A DNA stretch of 23,692 nucleotides from an uncultured Collinsella sp. (lineage in GTDB: Bacteria > Actinomycetota > Coriobacteriia > Coriobacteriales > Coriobacteriaceae). The number at the start of each line of letters is the position of its first letter. The first letter of the stretch is position 1. The position numbers were made by a program, and so were the translations under genes. Of this stretch, positions 1 through 7,348 are shown in pieces. The notes beneath the pieces were generated by a model, which worked only from the letters and a program-made list of their open reading frames with translations, searched no databases and was not told the DNA's origin. The stretch covers positions 1-23,692 of the forward strand of contig CATYVQ010000022.1 of NCBI GenBank assembly GCA_958413895.1, read 5' to 3'.

Positions 1-50
1 GAGGGGCCATGCGGCATAGCGCCGGGACATGGTCCGGAAAAACGTCCGAG

Positions 51-97
51 GTCCCGTTCATCCCATTTCTCGGCCTAATTATGGGACGCAGTTTCCG
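51..97. repeat. Single copy of the palindromic intergenic repeat
   Basis: This is an isolated copy of the repeat found as a tandem array at 4395-4617. The left half reads CATCCCATTT and the right half TGGGACGCAGTTTCCG. TCCCA (61) and TGGGA (82) are 21 bp apart, the same distance as in the array unit at 4457. The left outer arm (GGAAACYGC in the array) has decayed here. It lies just downstream of the surface-protein terminator, so the surface gene has copies of this repeat on both sides in the same orientation. Confidence 0.6.
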
Positions 98-120
98 CTT
101 GCGGAGTCTCCACTCAACAG

Positions 121-158
121 AAAACCCGGGTGGCCTGTTTTTTGGCTACCCGGGTTTT
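121..158. terminator. Bidirectional rho-independent terminator after the large surface-protein gene
   Basis: The sequence AAAACCCGGGT (121-131) pairs with ACCCGGGTTTT (147-157) to give an 11-bp stem over a 15-nt loop. A T-run follows on the plus strand and another follows on the minus strand. It starts about 28 bp after the minus-strand stop codon at 186-188, so it most likely ends the surface-protein transcript. Confidence 0.8.
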
Positions 159-185
159 TGGGTTGTCGATATGTTCGACTGGCTA

Positions 186-3100
186 CTAGTGGGTCTTGCG
201 GCGCTTGATCAGCATGATGAGGGCTATCACTACGAGCGTTGCTCCCGCTGCTGCTGCGGTGGCGACTAGGGCGAATGTTTGGTCGCCGGTGTTTGCGAGG
301 TTCTTCGCTGTGGTCGTAGTCTTGACCTTGGTGTCGGTCTTAGCTCCGTTGTCGGACTTGGGCTTGTCCGGGTTCGTCGGGGTCTCAGGAGTCTCGGGGT
401 CCTTTGAGCCTTCGGAATCGGTGGGGCCAGCGGTGTTTACCAGAGTGTGGTCCAAGAACTTCTTGGCACCCGCACTTGCCTGTGAGAACAGGCGCATGCG
501 GATCGGGGTGGCGTTCACCGTTGCGGGCGCCGTCTCCTCGGCCGCGATGTTCACGAGCGTCGTGCCGGTGTCGAGGCCCACGTCGTTGTATCCCACGTGG
601 CAGTAATACTGCGCACCGTCATCGTCTGCGGTCAGGTCAATCTCGAGCTTTGAGGCCGTTCCAGCCGCGAGGTTGCCATCGGCACCCACGAGCTTAAACT
701 CTGTCTCGCCGCGGCCCTTGCGGTACCACATATAGGTCGGTGCCAGCCCTGTTTCGCTATCGTCGGCACCGAGTCGCTTCACATGGCCAATCGCCGAGAG
801 CGTCAGGTGGCTTCCCGCCGTGCGCTCAACCGAAGAGTCGTATCCAAGATCCGACCCCTCCGCAGCATCCGCCGCAGGTCCGCTCACGGTCATCGTCATG
901 CCATCGGGCATGGTCTTGACCGTGATGATTGCCGAGCGAATACCTGTTTCGGTCGTGGATCCATTCTTAACGGCGGCGATGGCGAATCGATACTCCGTAT
1001 TGGGCTGCAGCCCACCCCACTTGAGCGAGGTCTGCGTGTTGTCGGCGATCTTCCAACTATTGACGACCGCGTCTGCCGCATTGCTCTGCAGCATGCCCAC
1101 GCCGTAGCTAAAGCCACTCTTGTTTGCGAGTACATCGTCCCAGCTAAACGTAACGCTGGTCGAATCGACGGCGTTTGCCGTAAAGCCCGTCACGGCCGGC
1201 GCGTCGGGCATCTCGACGTCCTTAACGTCATAGCCCACGATCCAGAACTGGTCGGTGTCCTTGGTGCCGAGCTTGTCGCCCGAGTCCGCCTCGAACTTGT
1301 CGACATCCACCGCGTTGACGCCCAGACGCCACACAAAACCGTACTTGCCCTGCGCGGCCTCGGGCAGGTTGTCGACGGTGCCGCCGTATTCGGTCGATTC
1401 ACTCGAGGAGTTACCCGTAGTAAAGCCGGCGTTGGCACCAAAGCACAGGCCGCCAAACAACTCGTGCTTTGCGAGCTTCGCGCCCATGACAACGCTGCCG
1501 TTCAGCGTCAAGCCGAGCTCGAGCTCCTGCTCCTTGCCCTCCTCGACTTCGATGGTCTGCTCAATGCTCGCCCCCGACTGCGCGGCGGCGCCGTTAAACC
1601 CATCGTGCGTGTAGGCGCGCGTTACGCCAGGCTTGCCCAGGCCAAAGGAATCCCCAACGGGAGTCTCGCCGTTGAGCGTCGTTTGATAGGTTCCGGGTTC
1701 TCCCGACCGGTTGGTCAAAAAGTAGCTGAGCGGCGTCATATTGTGCTGTTTGGCAATGCGGTCATAGGCCTCGACATTAACGACCGAGGTCTGCGCGCCG
1801 AGCGACACGGGCGCCGCCATCACGCCCTTGCCACCAGTTTCCTCATTTTCGATCTCATACTCGTAATAGACCATCGGAATCGTGTAGAGCACGGCCTTGT
1901 CACCCTCGCCGGCATGCGACTCATAGCTTACGCTTGCGCTGACCGTGCGCTCGCTCCGGTAGTCATAGCATCCCTCGGCGGCAAAATCGACTGAAGCATT
2001 CATCGCGACCAGGGGCGGACCGGTCTGCACCTCGACGGCAACGCCCAACTCGGCGCCAATGGTATAGCCCTGGGATGTCCCCGTGCCCTTTTCCTCTCCG
2101 TATGACGTGCCGCCCAACACCAGATAGCCGTATGCCTGCTCTAGATCCTCAACATAGGGCGCATCCTGCAGCACGGCAAGCACGCGCGGGTTGGTATAGA
2201 CCTTGTAGCGGTCCTTGTACGTGATCTTGACGCTGTCGTTGTCGACATCGGGCAGCGCGAGCGAGATAAATGTGCCGTAGGTAGTGCCGCGACGGTTGCT
2301 CTCGCTAATCACCTGCTCCTCGCCGCGGCGCACCTTTCTGTTCTCGTCGAGCGAAAAATGCGAGGCGGTCATCCAATAGTAGTCATCGTTCTTGCGCAGG
2401 TCCTCGTCGCGGTGCTTGCCCACCACGGCGATAAAGCTCTCGTTATAGCGGTCCGAACCCGAGACGCTGCCCGCCTTGACGTCGCTGATCCACACCTGCT
2501 CTATACCCTTGTGGTCATTCTTGTTGCTGCTGTTGTATTGCTGACCGCTCATGCTCATGGTTCCGACCATGGACCCCAAGCCCTGAGCCCCGCTCTGTGC
2601 CGTGTTGCAGGCAAAGTCGCGGAACACATCGCCGCCCACGAGCACCTCGTCGACCGCCAGCTGCTCGGACAGGCCGTCAAGGTTGGCAGTGGCAAGGGCA
2701 ATAGGCGCCAAGGTGCACGGATAGCGCTTATCCTGAGCGCTATCCTTCCATGCGCTGTTGGGCACATGCATCAGCCCATAGGAGGCGAGGAGCCCGTCTC
2801 TGTATTCCTTGCAATCGGATAGTTTGAACTCGCCAGACTCCGAGTCAAAATACGCATAGCGGTACAGCGCGCCGTACAGCCCCTTGCTGCCGTCATAGGC
2901 GTCGTAATCAAAAGCGCTGCGTTGCCAGTCATAGCCCGCAAGAATAAGGCCCGTGACGGTTTCACCCGTCTTCTTTCCTTCTTCATCGTAGGCGGCAAAC
3001 GTGCCGAACGTCGCATTCGCAGCGACCATGGTCTTGCCGTTCGAGGAGAGGGAGATTGCGCCCGCGTCACCCAGAGCATCGACATGGACAAGTGCACCCT

Positions 3101-4121
3101 TGGACGCATCCCACGAGAACAGCTCGCAATGCGTTGACTTGGCGATATTCTTTTTGCCGTAGGGTGCCGAGACCACGATGGCGAGGTCATCGCAAAAATC
3201 GCGATCGAGGTCGCCGGCCGCCAGCGAAACGACAGGAGCTGACTGAAGCTGCGTCCAGGAGTCGTTCCCGCCCTCGTTGTGCGTGGTGTAGTCCGCGGCG
3301 TTACCGGCGTCGATTTTGACGACACTCTGCCTCCAGTTGCCGCCCTCCAAGTCATACAAGTCGACTACAGCCTTGCGCACGCCGTTCTCGTCGACATAGC
3401 AGCCCGCGTAGACAAAAAGCTCGTCGACGCCGTCGCCATCGACATCGCCCGCCTCGACATCAAAGACGGCGTCGTGCTCTTGCAGGTAACCGGCATCCAG
3501 GTACTTAAAACGGCCTTCGTACATCATATTAGTGTTGACCGTCACCGGCAGGTGTGTGTCGAGAGTGCGCGTACGCCCGTTGCTAAACGAGTAGAGGACC
3601 AGCTCAACCTTTCCGGCGTATGACTTGCCGTCAATCGTCGTGGAGGAACTGTCGCCGTAGGCACGGAGCTCGGCAACGCGGCTCTTTTTGCCCGTGCTGG
3701 CGTCGCTGCAGAACTCAACACTCGTGGCGTGAATGCCCGAGAAACCGTTGTTGTCGTTGGCGAGTACTGTTGAGGACTCATTGTTGCTTAGGTACGACCA
3801 GGTGCCGCCACCGTAGTCGCTATGCTTGTAGAGATCGCTGTTCGTATCGAAGTTGTTGACGTTTTGCCAGAACTTTGCGGCGCCCCACACACTTCCATAG
3901 CCATCGGTGAGTTTGCTGCCGCCGCCAATGTCACCGCGCTCGACGTTCTCGAGCTTGTCGCGCAGAGTGTAGCGATTGCCATGGCTACCGTTAGCTGCCA
4001 TATAGACCTCGCTGCGCGTGGCAAACGTCGTGGGGGTATCAGTGGAATAGGGGCCAACGGTATCGGCCGGAATGTCCTCGCTCGCGCCCAGACCCAGGGC
4101 TTGATAATCCTGCTCGGTCAT
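186..4121 (-). CDS. Very large sortase-anchored surface protein, signal peptide cut off by a nonsense codon
   Basis: This is a predicted cell-wall-anchored exoprotein of 1311 residues from ATG 4121. Counted from that Met, FG-GAP/VCBS-like calcium-loop motifs (DVDGDGVDE at about 226-234, and related blades near 300, 478 and 622) suggest an integrin-like beta-propeller. A Ser/Thr-rich beta region spans about 665-965, a fibronectin type III domain about 977-1070, and an Ig-like domain about 1077-1192 (WYR, then DDDGAQYYC). A Pro/Thr/Lys-rich stalk follows, then LANTG (1275-1279), a hydrophobic segment and a KRRK tail, which is a sortase signal with Ala in place of Pro. The true start is probably ATG 4271: the frame upstream encodes a good signal peptide but carries TAG at 4158-4160. 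As read, the protein would start after its secretion signal and not be exported, so the gene is probably a recent pseudogene or holds a sequence error. The ligand is unknown; adhesion is inferred from the domains. Confidence 0.85.
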   Translation of the reverse strand: MTEQDYQALGLGASEDIPADTVGPYSTDTPTTFATRSEVYMAANGSHGNRYTLRDKLENVERGDIGGGSKLTDGYGSVWGAAKFWQNVNNFDTNSDLYKHSDYGGGTWSYLSNNESSTVLANDNNGFSGIHATSVEFCSDASTGKKSRVAELRAYGDSSSTTIDGKSYAGKVELVLYSFSNGRTRTLDTHLPVTVNTNMMYEGRFKYLDAGYLQEHDAVFDVEAGDVDGDGVDELFVYAGCYVDENGVRKAVVDLYDLEGGNWRQSVVKIDAGNAADYTTHNEGGNDSWTQLQSAPVVSLAAGDLDRDFCDDLAIVVSAPYGKKNIAKSTHCELFSWDASKGALVHVDALGDAGAISLSSNGKTMVAANATFGTFAAYDEEGKKTGETVTGLILAGYDWQRSAFDYDAYDGSKGLYGALYRYAYFDSESGEFKLSDCKEYRDGLLASYGLMHVPNSAWKDSAQDKRYPCTLAPIALATANLDGLSEQLAVDEVLVGGDVFRDFACNTAQSGAQGLGSMVGTMSMSGQQYNSSNKNDHKGIEQVWISDVKAGSVSGSDRYNESFIAVVGKHRDEDLRKNDDYYWMTASHFSLDENRKVRRGEEQVISESNRRGTTYGTFISLALPDVDNDSVKITYKDRYKVYTNPRVLAVLQDAPYVEDLEQAYGYLVLGGTSYGEEKGTGTSQGYTIGAELGVAVEVQTGPPLVAMNASVDFAAEGCYDYRSERTVSASVSYESHAGEGDKAVLYTIPMVYYEYEIENEETGGKGVMAAPVSLGAQTSVVNVEAYDRIAKQHNMTPLSYFLTNRSGEPGTYQTTLNGETPVGDSFGLGKPGVTRAYTHDGFNGAAAQSGASIEQTIEVEEGKEQELELGLTLNGSVVMGAKLAKHELFGGLCFGANAGFTTGNSSSESTEYGGTVDNLPEAAQGKYGFVWRLGVNAVDVDKFEADSGDKLGTKDTDQFWIVGYDVKDVEMPDAPAVTGFTANAVDSTSVTFSWDDVLANKSGFSYGVGMLQSNAADAVVNSWKIADNTQTSLKWGGLQPNTEYRFAIAAVKNGSTTETGIRSAIITVKTMPDGMTMTVSGPAADAAEGSDLGYDSSVERTAGSHLTLSAIGHVKRLGADDSETGLAPTYMWYRKGRGETEFKLVGADGNLAAGTASKLEIDLTADDDGAQYYCHVGYNDVGLDTGTTLVNIAAEETAPATVNATPIRMRLFSQASAGAKKFLDHTLVNTAGPTDSEGSKDPETPETPTNPDKPKSDNGAKTDTKVKTTTTAKNLANTGDQTFALVATAAAAGATLVVIALIMLIKRRKTH

Positions 4122-4271
4122 ATCGGTGATTGCGGGCGCGTCTGCCGCCTGGGCAACCTAGGGCGTGGCCGTGAAGCAGGCGACGCTCATGGCGATCAAC
4201 GCAGCAAGCGCCGCCGTCCCAACAAGCGGGATTTTCGACAGCCTACGGATACGGGGGTGTGGAACGTACAT
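4122..4271 (-). pseudogene. Signal-peptide segment of the surface protein, interrupted by amber TAG (4158-4160)
   Basis: Reading from ATG 4271 in the same frame as the large surface protein gives MYVPHPRIRRLSK (basic n-region), then IPLVGTAALAALIAMSVAC (hydrophobic core), FTATP, a TAG stop, and VAQAADAPAITD with an AQA-A cleavage site. GAGG lies about 7 nt upstream of ATG 4271. One C-to-T change in a CAG codon would create this stop. Neighbouring genes, including this one, use TAG as their normal stop, so reassignment of the codon is unlikely. The segment is therefore read as the broken 5' end of the gene. Confidence 0.8.
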
Positions 4272-4340
4272 GAGGGACCTCGCTTTATTCGAGTGGAGTG
4301 GACTCATTTTTACAAATGATACGTCCGATGCCCGATATCA

Positions 4341-4375
4341 CGTGTCTCATTTTCGCCAACGGCGTGTCTCATTTT
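4341..4375. repeat. Short direct repeat CGTGTCTCATTTT, two copies
   Basis: CGTGTCTCATTTT occurs at 4341-4353 and again at 4363-4375, 22 bp apart. A related CTCATTTTT occurs at 4304. The repeats lie upstream of the surface-protein start (4271), between the gene and the palindromic array. They could be regulator sites or remnants of the repeat family; nothing here decides between these. Confidence 0.45.
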
Positions 4376-4394
4376 TGAGAATCCGAGATGCCGC

Positions 4395-4617
4395 GGAAAT
4401 CTTATCCCAGCTCAAAGGCCATTTCTGGGATGTATTTTCCGTCGAGTGCCTCATCGGGAAACTGCATCCCATTTCAAGCGTCGATTCTGGGACGCACTTT
4501 CCCCTTAGACCCTCAACCGGAAACCGCATCCCACTTTGAGCGCAAATTCCGGGACGCATTTTTCGAAAGCCTGACCATCCGGAAAGCCCGTCCCACTATG
4601 GGCGCATCCGGGCACGG
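4395..4617. repeat. Tandem array of a 62-bp palindromic repeat, about 3.6 units
   Basis: GGAAA anchors fall at 4395, 4457, 4519 and 4581, exactly 62 bp apart, and TCCCA anchors at 4405, 4467, 4529 and 4591 keep the same period. Each unit is an imperfect palindrome. In the unit at 4457, GGAAACTGCATCCCA pairs with TGGGACGCACTTTCC (13 of 15 positions) around a 16-nt loop. The last unit is truncated after its left half. The units differ at many positions, so the array is old. No open frame here looks like a gene. Confidence 0.8.
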
Positions 4618-4654
4618 AACCATCGACCTATCAGGCCTCCCATCAATAAAGAGG

Positions 4655-4783
4655 CGTCCTCCCGGACGGCGGGGCACGAAGTTCATCGCGAGTTCCGCAC
4701 GCAAAGAAGGCCACTTAATGTGGCCTTCGTCTTGCGCAGGACTGTAGAGCAGGGAACTTCGTGCCCCGACGCCCGGGAGGACG
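4655..4783 (-). terminator. Nested hairpin: 30-bp outer stem around an inner terminator-like hairpin
   Basis: The outer arms 4655-4684 and 4754-4783 are 30-bp inverted repeats with two mismatches. Inside them lies a second hairpin: GAAGGCCAC (4706-4714) pairs with GTGGCCTTC (4720-4728), and the pairing extends to CGCAA/TTGCG. The element follows the flavodoxin-like gene (minus-strand stop at 4826). Read on the minus strand, the inner hairpin is followed by TTTGCG and the outer one by CCTCTTTATT. It probably ends the flavodoxin transcript, but the outer arms are much longer than a normal terminator needs. Confidence 0.6.
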
Positions 4784-4825
4784 TTTCATTTAGAAAGATG
4801 GACCGACCGCCGTCAGCGATGGGAG

Positions 4826-5377
4826 CTACTCCCCCAGCACGGCCTTTTTGGCGGCTGCAGCCATGTTATCCAGATCTTCCTTGGTGGGATGGTCCTTTGC
4901 GGCAACCCAGTTGTCGAGCAGCATCTTATAGCGCGCGTTGTCGGGATCTTGCTCGAGCATGGCCTCGTAGCGCTGCTTGACCGCGGGGCCCATCTTGCCC
5001 TGACACATCGCCCAGCCCGCAAGCTCGGCATCGTTGGCCAAATTGGAGGTCACGCGGTCGATAATCTGCTGGTAATAGCTCTGGTCGGCGCCAAAACCGC
5101 AGGTGCCAAACAAGAAGACGCGCTTGCCGTGCAAGGCGGAGAGCAACGCCGCGACCGAAGGCGTGCACGCGCCCTTGTCGCACCAAAAACCGACGAGTAC
5201 CGTGTCGGCCGCGCAGGCGCCCTGCGCCTCGAGCGCAACCTGATCTGCATCCGCATCGTCGCTCAGTGCGGCAGCGTGAATAAACTCGACGCCTGCAGCC
5301 TGTAGGGCGCGCTTGATTGCGCCCGAAACCATCCTGGTATTACCGCTCTTGCTGTTAACCACCAAAGAGCACGTCAT
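4826..5377 (-). CDS. Flavodoxin-like protein
   Basis: This is a small soluble flavodoxin-fold protein of about 183 residues that probably binds FMN and carries electrons; its partner is unknown. The N-terminal strand and loop SLVVNSKSGNTRMV match the flavodoxin phosphate-binding loop. Later features are GFWCDKGACTP, FLFGTCGFG and a C-terminal CQGKM with a following helix, a pattern seen in the short Flavodoxin_3-type family. Two starts are possible: ATG 5377, with GAGG 10 nt upstream, or GTG 5383, with only 4 nt. The ATG is chosen for spacing. The gene is separated by 105 bp from the ABC exporter upstream and may have its own promoter (TTGTTA at 5447-5452, 17-bp spacer, TAATAA at 5424-5429). 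No redox partner gene is adjacent. Confidence 0.8.
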   Translation of the reverse strand: MTCSLVVNSKSGNTRMVSGAIKRALQAAGVEFIHAAALSDDADADQVALEAQGACAADTVLVGFWCDKGACTPSVAALLSALHGKRVFLFGTCGFGADQSYYQQIIDRVTSNLANDAELAGWAMCQGKMGPAVKQRYEAMLEQDPDNARYKMLLDNWVAAKDHPTKEDLDNMAAAAKKAVLGE

Positions 5378-5423
5378 AGTCACGTTGCCTCGTTTCCCCC
5401 AAAACTAAAGCCACTAATGCAAT

Positions 5424-5452
5424 TTATTAGATGAATATCTTAGTACTAACAA
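5424..5452 (-). promoter_or_regulatory. Candidate promoter of the flavodoxin-like gene
   Basis: On the minus strand, TTGTTA (5447-5452) and TAATAA (5424-5429) are separated by 17 bp, about 40 bp upstream of the start codon, in an AT-rich patch of otherwise GC-rich DNA. A small hairpin, GCAGATG/CATCTGC (5454-5472), lies directly upstream and could be a weak terminator for the exporter operon; its T-run is poor. Confidence 0.4.
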
Positions 5453-5488
5453 CGCAGATGTAAACCATCTGCCGCCAATCGGTGGCCC

Positions 5489-7348
5489 CTACTGGGCAAA
5501 CTGGCTGCGGTAGAGCTCGGCATAGAAGCCATCTGCCGCCAGCAGCTCGTCGTGTGTGCCGCGCTCGATAATCTCGCCGTCGTGCATCACCAGAATGCAG
5601 TCGGCGTTGCGGATGGTGCTCAGGCGGTGCGCCACCACAAAGCTTGTGCGGCCGGCCATGAGCTCGTCGAATGCCGCCTGCACCTGCAACTCGGTGCGGG
5701 TATCGATGCTCGACGTCGCCTCGTCCAGCAGCAAGATAGCCGGATCGGTGAGCATAACGCGCGCGATGCACAGCAGCTGTTTTTGACCCTGGCTAAACGT
5801 GCCGCCGTCCTCGCCGATGACCGTATCGTAGCCGCCTGGCAACTGCACGATAAACTTGTGCGCGTGCGCGCGCTTGGCGGCTTCGACAACCTGCTCGCGC
5901 GTAGCTCCTGGGCAACCGTAAGCGATGTTGTCCGCCACCGTGCCCTCGAACAGCCAAGTGTCCTGCAGCACCATGCCAAAGGCGCGGCGCAGGCTTGCGC
6001 GCGTGTAGTCACGCGAGGAACGGCCATCGACCGCAATGCGACCGGCATCGATATCGTAAAAACGCAGTAGCAAATTGATGAGCGTCGTCTTGCCACAGCC
6101 CGTAGGACCGACCAGGGCAAAGCGCATGCCGGGCTTAGCCTCGATGCAGATGTCCTGCAGCAGCCTGCGGTCGGGCACGTAGCTAAAGTCCACATGCTCA
6201 AGGGCGACCTCGCCCTGCGGTGCGGCAAGTTCCACGGCATCTGGCGCATCGGGCTCCTGCTCGCGCGCATCGAGCAGCGCAAACATACGGCGCGCCGAGG
6301 CATACGCCGTCTGGATCTGCGTAATGACGTTGGTGACCTCGTTGAACGGCTTGGTGTACTGGTTAGCATAGGACAGGAAAATCTGCACGCCGCCCACCGT
6401 AAGCGTCGCCGGCACGCCCGTGATCACGCCCACGCAGCCGATCACAGCGACCACGGCATAGATGATGTTATTGATAAAGCGTGTGCCGGGGTTGGAGAGC
6501 GAACCCATAAACTGCGCGCGCTCGCCCGCGGTGTAGAGCTCGGCATTGAGGGCATCGAAGCGCTGCTGAGCGTTGGGGCCATAGGCAAAGGCGTCGACAA
6601 GCTTTTGCTCGCCTACGTACTCCTCGATATGACCGCCGAGCTGCCCTTGAATACGCTGCTGTGCCGTAAAGCTTTTGTTGGAGAGCTTGGCAATAGCACC
6701 AGCTGCAAAAATGGAAAGCGGCGTGACGAGTACCACCACGAGCGTCATGGTCAGGTTAATGGAGAGCATAAACGCGAGCGTGCCCACGATGGTGATAACA
6801 CCGGTGAAGAGCTGCGTAAAGCCCTGCAGCAGACCGTCGCCCACCTGATCGACGTCGTTGACCACGCGGCTCATAAGGTCGCCGTGGGCATGGCTGTCGA
6901 TAAAGCTGAGCGGCATACGGCTGAGCTTATCGCTCGCCTCCACGCGCATGTCGCGCACCGTTTCGTAGGACAGGCGGTTAACGCAATAGCCCTGTAGCCA
7001 CTGGAAGGCCGCGGCCCCCACCACGACGAGCGCGAGTTTGGTAACAAGCGGCAGCAGCGCGTCGAAGTCCACCTGCCCGGCGGCGACGATAAGGTCGATG
7101 CCCTCGCCGATGAGAATGGGCGTATAGAGTTGCAAGATCACCGAGACGGCGGCACTCACAAACGACGCTACAAACGAAATGCGATGCGGGCGAACATAGC
7201 CCAGCAGGCGGCGGGTCACCGCACCCACGGGATAGCGCTCGGGGTCGCCGGGCTGGCGCGGACCGTCGCCCAGGTCGTTGAGGTTATCGTTACCGGACAC
7301 GTTGGCCGTCATCGTGGCGACCGAACCGGAGGAAGTGTACGGATTCAT
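5489..7348 (-). CDS. ABC exporter subunit with catalytic ATP site (pair 1)
   Basis: This 619-residue half-transporter has about six membrane segments (residues about 55-345) fused to an ATPase domain (about 378-619). Motifs are Walker A GPTGCGKT (414-421), Q-loop Q462, signature FSQGQ (518-522), Walker B ILLLDE (538-543) and H-loop H574. Catalytic Glu and His are intact, but the signature departs from LSGGQ at its third position. The start ATG 7348 abuts the stop of the upstream subunit gene, and its AAGGAGG site lies inside that gene, so the two are translationally coupled. It should pair with the 7349-9214 product, whose good FSGGQ completes this subunit's ATP site. The substrate cannot be told from sequence; drugs, lipids and peptides are all possible for this family. 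Confidence 0.93.
   Translation of the reverse strand: MNPYTSSGSVATMTANVSGNDNLNDLGDGPRQPGDPERYPVGAVTRRLLGYVRPHRISFVASFVSAAVSVILQLYTPILIGEGIDLIVAAGQVDFDALLPLVTKLALVVVGAAAFQWLQGYCVNRLSYETVRDMRVEASDKLSRMPLSFIDSHAHGDLMSRVVNDVDQVGDGLLQGFTQLFTGVITIVGTLAFMLSINLTMTLVVVLVTPLSIFAAGAIAKLSNKSFTAQQRIQGQLGGHIEEYVGEQKLVDAFAYGPNAQQRFDALNAELYTAGERAQFMGSLSNPGTRFINNIIYAVVAVIGCVGVITGVPATLTVGGVQIFLSYANQYTKPFNEVTNVITQIQTAYASARRMFALLDAREQEPDAPDAVELAAPQGEVALEHVDFSYVPDRRLLQDICIEAKPGMRFALVGPTGCGKTTLINLLLRFYDIDAGRIAVDGRSSRDYTRASLRRAFGMVLQDTWLFEGTVADNIAYGCPGATREQVVEAAKRAHAHKFIVQLPGGYDTVIGEDGGTFSQGQKQLLCIARVMLTDPAILLLDEATSSIDTRTELQVQAAFDELMAGRTSFVVAHRLSTIRNADCILVMHDGEIIERGTHDELLAADGFYAELYRSQFAQ

Noticed and set aside
783..1994. 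Plus-strand 403-residue open frame
   Set aside because: It is antisense to the large surface-protein gene and has no recognisable motifs.
4158..4160. Programmed readthrough or recoding of TAG
   Set aside because: No supporting stem-loop or recoding machinery is visible, and TAG is used as a normal stop by several genes here.
4395..4617. CRISPR array
   Set aside because: The period is regular, but the whole 62-bp unit is related, with no unique spacers, and no cas genes are present.
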